A stretch of 20,766 bases of DNA. Source: Myxococcales bacterium UBA5297. GTDB taxonomy: Bacteria; Myxococcota; Myxococcia; Myxococcales; UBA5297. Below the pieces are notes generated by a model, which was given only the letters and a program-made list of their open reading frames with translations, did no database searches and was not told the DNA's origin. A program made the position numbers and the translations under genes. This document shows, piece by piece, positions 7,407-13,534 of the stretch. Each line of letters starts with the position of its first letter. Position 1 is the stretch's first letter. The stretch covers positions 99,500-120,265 of the forward strand of contig DHSB01000072.1 of the NCBI GenBank assembly GCA_002408385.1. The letters are read 5' to 3'.

Positions 7407-7774
7407 GGGTGTCCTTTCCCAGGTGATGTTTCGCGGCGCGACTATAGCAACTCCACTTCGGAGCGCCGGTCTTCGCGCCGGCGGATTGCGGCCGCTGTCG
7501 TCGGAGCGCGGGCCATCGTGGTGGCGGCGGACCTGCGGCCGCGGTGGTCGCGGAGGTCACGGAGGTCGCGGAGCGCCGGCCTTCGCGCCGGCGGACCGCG
7601 GCCGCTGTCGTCCGGATCACCGGCTTGTTGTGCCGTGGCGTCCGGATCCGCGAGCTCTTGCCACTGCCATCTGCGGGTCGGCCGGCTCGCAATCGCACGC
7701 GTCTGCATCACCGCCCCGCCGCCGGCACGAAGGCCAGCGCTCCGTAACGCGGTGGCCGGGACTCCGCCGGCGGA
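7407..7774. other. 368-base repeat-bearing spacer upstream of manC
   Basis: The stretch between the Nudix stop and the manC start shows no convincing gene; the several open frames are low-complexity Arg/Ala/Pro shadows. It contains a 43-base direct repeat pair, a 9-base triple tandem repeat and the putative manC -10 box. Confidence 0.6.
7460..7612. repeat. 43-base direct repeat pair with hairpin core, plus 9-base tandem
   Basis: Two copies (7460-7502 and 7570-7612) match at 40 of 43 bases and are 110 bases apart. Each holds an inverted repeat CGCCGG...CCGGCG. Between them, and overlapping the first bases of the second copy, GGTCGCGGA, GGTCACGGA and GGTCGCGGA (7546-7572) form three tandem 9-base units. 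This looks like a dispersed REP-like element that has duplicated; its GGAGCGCC start and GC hairpin recall the repeats near 13267 and 15538. Confidence 0.7.
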
Positions 7775-8374
7775 TCAGCCTTGCCGCGCCGCCGCCGGCA
7801 GCCCGCGCACCATCTCGAGCAGCGGCGTGAGGATCCCGCCGGTCACGCCCCAGATCAGATCGCTGCCCACCGAGTAGTAGTGGACCGCCAGCAGCCGCCC
7901 GAACGCCTCGCGTTGCTCGCAATGGAAGACCGCCGGGTCGAGCAGCGCTCGCAGCGGGACCTCGAGGAGCCGCTCGACCTCGCGCGGCGCGGGCCGCAGC
8001 TCGTACGGATAGGGCATCAGGCCGACGAACGGGCTGATGCGAAAGCCGGTGACCACCGTGTCGTACTCGTCGAGCGCGCCGAAAACCTCGACGTCGGAGG
8101 GGGCGAGCCCGACCTCCTCCTGCGCTTCGCGCAGCGCGCAGTCGAGCGCCGACTCGCCTGCGTCGCGCTTGCCGCCGGGGAAGGCTATCTGGCCGGCGTG
8201 CCGGTAGTCGCCCTCGGGCCGCTTCAGGAAAAGCAGGTGCGGCTCGCCCTGCTTCTCGAAGAACGGGGCGAGCACGCTCGCGCGCTGAACGCCGGGCGGC
8301 AGCTCTCCCAAGCTCTTCGGCGCGCGTTGGCGCAGCGCCTCGCGAAGCTGAGCGAACAGCGGCTGCGCGCTCAT
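7775..8374 (-). CDS. Nudix hydrolase, CoA pyrophosphatase type
   Basis: A 199-residue Nudix enzyme. The Nudix box runs from G68 to L90 (GGKRDAG then REAQEEVGL), preceded by the CoA-pyrophosphatase (NudL/YeaB, UPF0035) signature LLFLKRPEGDYRHAGQIAFP at residues 47-66. Enzymes of this group cleave CoA or its oxidised or acylated derivatives to 3',5'-ADP and phosphopantetheine in the cytoplasm. The ATG (8374) overlaps the uppP stop in an ATGA junction, so translation is coupled to uppP; a longer frame reaching 9007 lies inside uppP and is rejected. The link to uppP is positional; there is no obvious pathway connection. Codon use matches the neighbours. Confidence 0.9.
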   Translation of the reverse strand: MSAQPLFAQLREALRQRAPKSLGELPPGVQRASVLAPFFEKQGEPHLLFLKRPEGDYRHAGQIAFPGGKRDAGESALDCALREAQEEVGLAPSDVEVFGALDEYDTVVTGFRISPFVGLMPYPYELRPAPREVERLLEVPLRALLDPAVFHCEQREAFGRLLAVHYYSVGSDLIWGVTGGILTPLLEMVRGLPAAARQG

Positions 8375-9195
8375 GGCTGCAGGATGCCCCAGCCGACCAG
8401 CGCCAGGATGCCGACGCCCAAGACGATCCGGTAGACGATGAAGACGCCCGTGGTGTGCGTCTGCAGGTAGCGCAGCAGGCCGGCTATCGCGGCGTAGCCG
8501 AAGACGAACGAGGAGAGGGTGCCGATGACGACGGCGCCAATGGGCAGCCCGCCGTGTGTCATGCCGGCCAGGTGGCGCATCTCGAAGACGCCCGCGGCGA
8601 CGGTCGCCGGGATGGAGAGCAGGAAGGAGAAGCGCGCGGCCGCGTCGCGCTTGAGGCCGTGGAAGAGCCCCGCGGTCAGGGTGACGCCCGAGCGCGAGGC
8701 GCCGGGGATGAGCGCCACCGCCTGGGCGAGCCCGACCGCGATGCTGTCGCGCAGGGTGACCTGCTGCAGGTCGCGGTGGTGACGGGCGAGGCGCTCGGCG
8801 AGCACGAGCAGCAGCGCGAGCCCGATGGCGGCGGACGCGATGACGTAGAGCGAGCGGAAGGCGCCTTCGATCAGATCCTTGAGCAGCAGGCCGGCGACGC
8901 CCACCGGGATGGTGCCGATGATGATGTACCAGCCGAGCCGCGCCTCCTGGGTCTCGAAGGGCTTGCGGCGCCCGAGCGCGCCGAAGAAGGCGCCCGCGAT
9001 CTTCCACAGGTCCTTGGCGAAGTAGACGATGACCGCGGCGGTGGTGCCGAGCTGGATGATCGCGGAGAACGCCGCCCCGGGGTCCTTCCAGCCGAGCAGC
9101 GCCGGTACGACGCGCAGGTGCGCGGTCGAGCTGATGGGCAGAAACTCGGTCAGGCCCTGCACGAGCCCGAGGATGAGCGCTTCGAGGAAGTCCAT
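8371..9195 (-). CDS. uppP: Undecaprenyl-diphosphatase UppP (BacA)
   Basis: A 274-residue polytopic inner-membrane enzyme that dephosphorylates undecaprenyl diphosphate, recycling the lipid carrier for peptidoglycan and other surface glycans; overproduction is known to give bacitracin resistance. Both family motifs are present: QGLTEFLPISSTAH (residues 13-26) and PGASRSG (164-170). Several hydrophobic helices follow (for example LYVIASAAIGLALLLVLAER and the C-terminal helices). I start at ATG 9195, giving the typical MDFLEAL beginning; a frame with 12 extra residues (GTG-type start at 9231) is unlikely. No Shine-Dalgarno sequence is seen, but CATAAA lies about 9 bases before the ATG, compatible with a leaderless mRNA. 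The gene overlaps the Nudix gene by four bases and is divergent from gcdH. Confidence 0.95.
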   Translation of the reverse strand: MDFLEALILGLVQGLTEFLPISSTAHLRVVPALLGWKDPGAAFSAIIQLGTTAAVIVYFAKDLWKIAGAFFGALGRRKPFETQEARLGWYIIIGTIPVGVAGLLLKDLIEGAFRSLYVIASAAIGLALLLVLAERLARHHRDLQQVTLRDSIAVGLAQAVALIPGASRSGVTLTAGLFHGLKRDAAARFSFLLSIPATVAAGVFEMRHLAGMTHGGLPIGAVVIGTLSSFVFGYAAIAGLLRYLQTHTTGVFIVYRIVLGVGILALVGWGILQP

Positions 9196-9422
9196 GCCGG
9201 GCGGTTTATGCCGGGGGCACCACCGCGGCAAGAAAAAGAAAGGCTTGGGCTCGGGCCTCGAGGGAGCCTGCGGTCGCGCCCGCGCAGGCGCTGCGTGGGA
9301 CCGGCCTTTCGCTTGATCGGGCCTGTATCTGCCAAGCGAGCGGCGGCGCTTTGGGCTAGTTTGGCCCGCTGACCGCGCTTATCGCAGGGACGAGACGCGG
9401 CCGCATTCCACGAGAGGGCGCG
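9196..9422. promoter_or_regulatory. Divergent promoter region between uppP and gcdH
   Basis: 227 bases between two divergently read genes. On the uppP side there is a purine-rich patch (GCAAGAAAAAGAAAGG, 9228-9243) and CATAAA just before the start. Near the middle GCCTGCG/CGCAGGC (9266-9272 with 9283-9289) forms a 7-bp stem-loop. On the gcdH side, TAGTTT (9357-9362) is a weak -10 candidate and GAGAGGG (9412-9418) is the ribosome site. No known operator is recognised. Confidence 0.4.
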
Positions 9423-10604
9423 ATGGACAGGCTCGAGGGTTCCGATCTCTTCCGGCTGGACGATCTGCTGACCGAGGAGCAGCGGCTCGTCCGCCGCACG
9501 GTGCGCGCCTTCGTCGCCGACGAGGTCCTGCCGGTCATCCAGGCGCACTTCCGCCACGACAGCTTTCCGGAGGAGCTCATCCCCCCGCTCGGCGAGCTCG
9601 GCCTGCTCGGCGGCAGCCTGAGCGGCTATGGCTGCGCGGGGCTCGACCCCATCTCCTACGGCCTGGCGATGCAGGAGCTCGAGTACGGCGACACGGGAGT
9701 GCGCTCCTTCGCGAGCGTCCAGGGCGCGCTGTGCATGTACCCGATCCACGCCTTCGGCTCCGAGGAGCAGAAGAGGCGCTGGCTGCCGGCGATGGCCCGC
9801 GGTGAGGCCGTCGGCTGCTTCGCGCTCACCGAGCCGGACTTCGGGTCGGATCCCGGCGGGATGCAGACGCGCGCCCGGCGCGAGGGCGACGCCTGGGTGC
9901 TCGATGGCGCCAAGATGTGGATCACCAACGGCACGCTCGCCGACCTCGCGGTCGTCTGGGCGAAGACCGACGGCGACGCGCCCGAGTCGATCCGCGGCTT
10001 CCTGGTCGAGCGCGGTTTCGAGGGCTTCGGGTCGCGACCCATCGAAGGAAAGTTCTCGCTGCGCGCCTCCGACACCGCCGAGCTCCTCTTCCGCGGCGTG
10101 CGCGTGCCCGAGGCGAATGTGCTGCCCGGCGCGCAGGGTTTGAAGGCGCCGCTCAAGTGCCTCAACAAGGCCCGCTACGGCATCGCCTGGGGCGTGGTCG
10201 GCGCGGCCATCGCCTGCTACGAGGCCGCGCGCGACTACGCGCTCAGCCGCAGCCAGTTCGGCCGGCCCATCGGCTCCTTCCAGCTCACGCAGGAGAAGCT
10301 GGCCGAGATGCTCTCGGAGATAGTCAAGGCCCAGCTCGTCAACCTGCGCCTCGGCCAGCTCGAGGGGCAGGGCAAGGCCACCCACGTCCACGTCTCGTTC
10401 GCCAAGCGCAACAACGCGCGGGCCGCGCTGGAGATCGCCCGGACCGCCCGCTCCATCCTCGGCGCGAACGGCGTCGTCGACGCCTATCCCGTCGTGCGCC
10501 ACCTGATGAACCTGGAGACGGTGCTCACCTACGAGGGCACTCACGAAATCCACACGCTGTCGCTTGGCCGCGCGATAACCGGGCTCGACGCCTTCTCGCG
10601 CTGA
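9423..10604 (+). CDS. gcdH: Glutaryl-CoA dehydrogenase
   Basis: A 393-residue FAD-dependent acyl-CoA dehydrogenase that oxidises and decarboxylates glutaryl-CoA to crotonyl-CoA in lysine, tryptophan and aromatic-acid degradation. Family motifs: CFALTEPDFGSDPGGM (FAD and substrate site), KMWITNG, SRSQFGRPIGSFQ, and the catalytic base E371 in TYEGTHEIH. The subfamily call rests on R94 in GVRSFASVQ, matching the arginine that binds the free carboxylate of glutaryl-CoA in characterised enzymes, and on the overall GcdH-like sequence. Start ATG 9423 has GAGAGGG a few bases upstream. The M20-like gene follows 39 bases downstream in the same direction, so they probably share a transcript. Genes for the electron-transfer flavoprotein are not in the window. 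Confidence 0.92.
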   Translation: MDRLEGSDLFRLDDLLTEEQRLVRRTVRAFVADEVLPVIQAHFRHDSFPEELIPPLGELGLLGGSLSGYGCAGLDPISYGLAMQELEYGDTGVRSFASVQGALCMYPIHAFGSEEQKRRWLPAMARGEAVGCFALTEPDFGSDPGGMQTRARREGDAWVLDGAKMWITNGTLADLAVVWAKTDGDAPESIRGFLVERGFEGFGSRPIEGKFSLRASDTAELLFRGVRVPEANVLPGAQGLKAPLKCLNKARYGIAWGVVGAAIACYEAARDYALSRSQFGRPIGSFQLTQEKLAEMLSEIVKAQLVNLRLGQLEGQGKATHVHVSFAKRNNARAALEIARTARSILGANGVVDAYPVVRHLMNLETVLTYEGTHEIHTLSLGRAITGLDAFSR

Positions 10605-10643
10605 CCAATCGAGCGACCCTTCGCACATCGGAGCCCGCCCCCT

Positions 10644-11990
10644 ATGCAGTTCCCAGCTCAGGTCGAGGACGAGGCCCTCGCGCTGCTTGCCGATCTCCTC
10701 AAGGCAGACACGACCAACCCTCCCGGCAACGAGCGGGCCTGCGCCGAGATCCTGGCGGAGTCGCTGCGCCAGGACGGCTACGAGCCCCAGCTCGTCGAGA
10801 AGGAGCCGGGCCGCACCAACCTCGTCGTGCGGCGCAAGGGCGACGGCGCCGGCGGCGGGCCGCTGCTGCTGACCGGCCACCTCGACGTCGCGCCTGCCGA
10901 GGCCGCCGAGTGGAAGCACCCGCCCTTTGGCGCCGAGCTCGACGAGGGCTGGCTCTACGGCCGCGGCGCGCTCGACATGAAGGGCCACCTCGCCGCCTGC
11001 GCGACGGTGCTCAAGGGGCTCGCGCGCGACGACGTGAAGCTGAAGCGCGACGTCATCTTCGCCGCCGTGGCCGACGGACAGACCGGCTGCGATCTCGGCG
11101 CGCGCTTCCTCGTCGATGAGCACCCCGAGCTGGTCAAGGCCGACTGGGCAATCGGCGCGGGCGGAGGGCTTCCCTTCGAGCTGGAGGGCAAGCGGCTCTA
11201 TCCGATCCAGGTCGCGCACAAGGGGGCCACGTGGATCTCGATGAAGGCGCGCGGGCCGCTCGGCCAGGGCTCGATTCCCCTTCCGGACTCCGCGGTGCTC
11301 AAGCTGGCGCGGGCCATCGCGCGGGTCGGCAACCGGCAGCTCCCGCTTCACGTCACCGCGAGCGCGCGGCAGACCCTTCGGGCCCTCGGCCGGGCGCTCG
11401 GGTTTCCTGCCGGGCTCCTGCTGTCGATGGTCGGCCGGCCGTCGCTCACCGACTTCGCGCTCGAGAACGCCGTCCCCGAGCCTGCCCTGCGGCGCAGCCT
11501 TCAGGCCGTGCTGCGCAACACCGCGACCCCGACCGTGTTGCGCGCCGGCGAGGCGACCCACGTCCTGCCGCCCATCGCCGAGGCGCACCTCGACGGCCGC
11601 ATCCTGCCCGGGCAGTCGACGGCGAACCTGCTCTCCGAGCTCAAGGAGATCGTCAACGACGCCGACATCACCTTCACCGTGATGAAGGAGCTCTCACCCG
11701 TCGAAGCGCCCACCGATTCGCCGCTGTACGCGGGTCTCGCCGCGGCGGTGAAGCAGCTCGATCCGCAAGGCGTTGCGATTCCCTTCGTCGGCCCCGGCTT
11801 CACCGACGCGAGCGCCTTCTGCCGGCTGGGGATGCGCTTCTACGGCTTCACGCCGGTGCGCTTCCCGGAGAAGGCGGGCATCGACGTCACCGAGCTGCCG
11901 TATCTGGCGAACGAGCGGATCCCGGTCGACGGGTTCAAGGACGGGGTGCGCGCGCTGCACGGGGTCGTCGCCGGGTTCTGCGCTGGCTGA
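10644..11990 (+). CDS. M20-fold protein with degraded active site (probable pseudoenzyme)
   Basis: A 448-residue protein with the full M20 peptidase layout (catalytic domain, lid domain near 190-300, catalytic domain) but lacking most functional residues. Retained: H79 and D81 in TGHLDVAP and D111 in GALDMKG. Lost, by comparison with the usual family motifs: the DEE triad reads D144-G145-Q146, replacing both the general-base and the metal glutamate; the later metal acid (usually NEGGG) is A172 in GAGGG; the lid histidine (GHGS) is Q208 in GQGS; the last metal histidine (HGxxER) is Y420 in YLANER; and the GxxxNVIP asparagine is His. Surrounding sequence is well conserved and the frame is intact, so this looks like selected loss of hydrolysis rather than decay. 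It could be a binding or regulatory protein. GGAG lies 10 bases before the ATG. Family assignment is certain; function is unknown. Confidence 0.85.
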   Translation: MQFPAQVEDEALALLADLLKADTTNPPGNERACAEILAESLRQDGYEPQLVEKEPGRTNLVVRRKGDGAGGGPLLLTGHLDVAPAEAAEWKHPPFGAELDEGWLYGRGALDMKGHLAACATVLKGLARDDVKLKRDVIFAAVADGQTGCDLGARFLVDEHPELVKADWAIGAGGGLPFELEGKRLYPIQVAHKGATWISMKARGPLGQGSIPLPDSAVLKLARAIARVGNRQLPLHVTASARQTLRALGRALGFPAGLLLSMVGRPSLTDFALENAVPEPALRRSLQAVLRNTATPTVLRAGEATHVLPPIAEAHLDGRILPGQSTANLLSELKEIVNDADITFTVMKELSPVEAPTDSPLYAGLAAAVKQLDPQGVAIPFVGPGFTDASAFCRLGMRFYGFTPVRFPEKAGIDVTELPYLANERIPVDGFKDGVRALHGVVAGFCAG

Positions 11991-12313
11991 CAAGATCCCA
12001 GGCAAAGGAAACTGGGCATCGACAAAGGCGATGACGGCAGCAGTTTGCATGAGCAGCGCTTCGGATCGCGGCTTGACGGCAACTCGTAAGGCCGCGTCCG
12101 AGCGAACGCCCCGAGACGCCCGGCAGAACGTGCGCCGCCGGCATGTACCCGGAAAGCCACGAGCGTGTTTCTCGGGCTTGTATCCCCAAGAACCGGGACC
12201 GGCATGGCCCCTGTCGCGATCCTCGAGCGAGGCGACCTATCGCTGCCTGCCCCAGCGCCGCGCGGCCGCGGTGGCCGCGGCTCAGCGAGAAGAGCGATCT
12301 GCGGCGCCCTCGG
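11991..12313. other. 323-base spacer between convergent genes
   Basis: No gene is convincing here. A weak hairpin CCCAG/CTGGG (11997-12001 with 12012-12016) lies just after the M20-like stop, and a stronger GCCGCGG-TGG-CCGCGGC hairpin (12265-12281) lies 33 bases beyond the stop of the minus-strand SnoaL-like gene. Neither is followed by a T-run, so termination may depend on Rho. Confidence 0.55.
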
Positions 12314-12757
12314 TCATCCCTTGATGCCGAGCTGCTGCATGAGGCCTACGAGGTCGTAGAAGAGGTTCTCCTCCACGATCTGTCCCTCGTGCCAGCGGGC
12401 CACGGTGCAGAAGTCCACCTCGAAGCACTTGCCCGTCGGCGGGATGCGGGTTCCGTTCGCGAGCACCAGCTCGCCCGTCATCGTTCCGGTGAACCGGGCG
12501 ATCGAGCACGTCCAGTCGCCGCTCGCGAAGAACACCTTGTAGGGCCGATTGTCGATGTGGTTGTCCGGGAAGGTCTTGAAGTACTGGATCGACTCGGCGC
12601 GGTGAGCGCTCACCCCGTGGGTCGGGGGCTGTCCCGGCCAGCGAACTACGGTGTCTGCCTTGTGCCGTTTCTCGAAGATGTCCCAGTCCTGGCTGTTCCA
12701 GGCGTCGTCGAGCGTCTGCATCAAGTCCATGTTGCGCTTTTCGTTTTCCGTCGGCAT
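12314..12757 (-). CDS. SnoaL-like / ester cyclase family protein
   Basis: A 147-residue single-domain protein of the NTF2-like fold, closest in style to SnoaL-like polyketide cyclases and ester cyclases. Typical features: an N-terminal helix with NxxDWDIFEKRHKADTVV, the FPDNHIDNRPY segment that usually forms part of the pocket, FTGTMTGEL, and a C-terminal strand and helix (WHEGQIVEENLFYDLVGLM). No signal peptide or membrane segment. The ATG at 12757 has GGAGGAG three bases upstream, a strong ribosome site. No polyketide or antibiotic genes are near, so a secondary-metabolite role cannot be claimed; many such proteins are uncharacterised stand-alone enzymes. It is flanked by gene-poor DNA on both sides. 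Confidence 0.82.
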   Translation of the reverse strand: MPTENEKRNMDLMQTLDDAWNSQDWDIFEKRHKADTVVRWPGQPPTHGVSAHRAESIQYFKTFPDNHIDNRPYKVFFASGDWTCSIARFTGTMTGELVLANGTRIPPTGKCFEVDFCTVARWHEGQIVEENLFYDLVGLMQQLGIKG

Positions 12758-12773
12758 GTGCTCCTCCGCTCCG

Positions 12774-12902
12774 TCAAAGAAAGCTCGGGTCCTTGAGCGA
12801 GCAGAGCACGACGGCCGCCACCTGGCCGAGGCCTCGCCCGCTCATGAGGCGGCAGGCGTGGTCGGCTGGCGCAATCTCGAACGAGCGGTCTGTGTGCGCT
12901 CG
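12774..12902 (-). pseudogene. Possible remnant 3' end of a lost gene
   Basis: On the minus strand the frame ending at the TGA 12774-12776 reads ...TDRSFEIAP...SGRGLGQVAAVVLCSLKDPSFL and keeps a strong G/C third-position bias, unlike the repeat DNA upstream of it. It stops 16 bases before the SnoaL-like ATG. Upstream the frame runs into the 65-base tandem repeats and loses coding character, so if it was a gene its 5' part is gone. I do not recognise the family. It could also be a chance frame. Confidence 0.25.
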
Positions 12903-12938
12903 GCAGGGGCTCGGCAGGGGTGGCGGCTGCAAAACCAG

Positions 12939-13144
12939 GGTTCGCGCGTCCGCAAGCACCGATCGAGGCTCGGCGGGATGGGGATCGCGGGTCGCGGGCC
13001 ACGGTGCGCGGTTCTCGAACGGAGGGATTCGGGCTCGACGGGATACGGATCGCCGCTCGCCGACCATGGTGCGCGGTTCTCAAGCGGAGGGATTCGGGCT
13101 CGACGGGATAGGGATCGCGGGTCGCCGACCACGGTTCGCGGAAG
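12939..13144. repeat. 65-base tandem repeat array
   Basis: About three units with a 65-base period (GGT of GGTKCGCGG at 13003, 13068 and 13133; a degenerate unit begins near 12939). Shared blocks include GCGCGGTTCTC, GGAGGGATTCGGGCTCGACG and GGATCGC. The two central units are close copies, the first is diverged. The period is not a multiple of three, so a repeated protein is unlikely. The repeats adjoin each other with no spacers, so this is not a CRISPR array. Confidence 0.8.
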
Positions 13145-13150
13145 CTCAAG

Positions 13151-13238
13151 ATATGGTTGAGCCCCTTTCGGGGTGCCGATTGCGCGGTCGCAACATATGG
13201 TTGAGCCCCTTTCGGGGTGCCGATCGCGCGACCGCAGG
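13151..13238. repeat. Two tandem 44-base hairpin repeats
   Basis: Units 13151-13194 and 13195-13238 match at 39 of 44 bases; the first 30 bases are identical. Each contains CCCC-TTTC-GGGG, a tight hairpin. Just before the first unit, CTCAA pairs with the TTGAG inside it (CTCAAGATATGGTTGAG), giving an alternative stem. The unit ends differ so that GCGGTCGC in the first is the reverse complement of GCGACCGC in the second. Confidence 0.8.
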
Positions 13239-13266
13239 CATGGTCTCAGCCCAATTGGCCGCCCAT

Positions 13267-13311
13267 GAGGTTGGGAGCGCGGCCGTCTCGGCGGCCGTCG
13301 AGCGCCGTGCG
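13267..13311. repeat. Single copy of the GAGGTTGGGAGCGC repeat family, upstream of the lipoprotein gene
   Basis: The block GAGGTTGGGAGCGC followed by GCCGTCTCGGCGGCCGTCG and a CCGTGCG end aligns, with a few mismatches and one indel, to the tandem units at 15538-15754. Like them it carries a GGCCG...CGGCC inverted core. It lies on the other side of the propeller lipoprotein gene in the same orientation. Confidence 0.7.
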
Positions 13312-13534
13312 CCCCTCGACTTCGAGGCTCCCGCTGGTCGCCTCTACGCTCGGGGGGACCGAAGCTCGGACTGTAGCCCTCGAGAATGTTGCTCGACCCC
13401 CGTGACCTTCGACTCGGGACGGGGCCGAGCCGTTGGCCGGACGTTTGCCGAAACCTTCTGCCAGGTGAAAGGCTAGCGTCCTCCTGGAAACGAACTCCGC
13501 GAAACGACCATTACCCCTCGACCGGAGGCCCGAC

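Larger units (their letters stand above)
12758..13534. other. 777-base gene-poor repeat region
   Basis: Between the SnoaL-like start and the propeller lipoprotein start there is no complete convincing gene. From left to right it holds a possible coding remnant (about 12774-12900, minus), a 65-base tandem array (12939-13144), a pair of 44-base hairpin repeats (13151-13238), one copy of the repeat family also found after the lipoprotein gene (13267-13311), and the lipoprotein ribosome site GGAGG (13524-13528). Confidence 0.65.

Noticed and set aside
9150..11588. 812-codon minus-strand frame opposite gcdH and the M20-like gene
   Set aside because: It overlaps two well-recognised plus-strand families for its whole length and has shadow-type composition.
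12314..12757. Polyketide biosynthesis cluster suggested by the SnoaL-like gene
   Set aside because: No ketosynthase, acyl carrier protein or other biosynthetic gene is nearby; the family is broad.
12939..13238. CRISPR array
   Set aside because: The units adjoin each other without unique spacers, the periods differ (65 and 44), and no cas genes are present.
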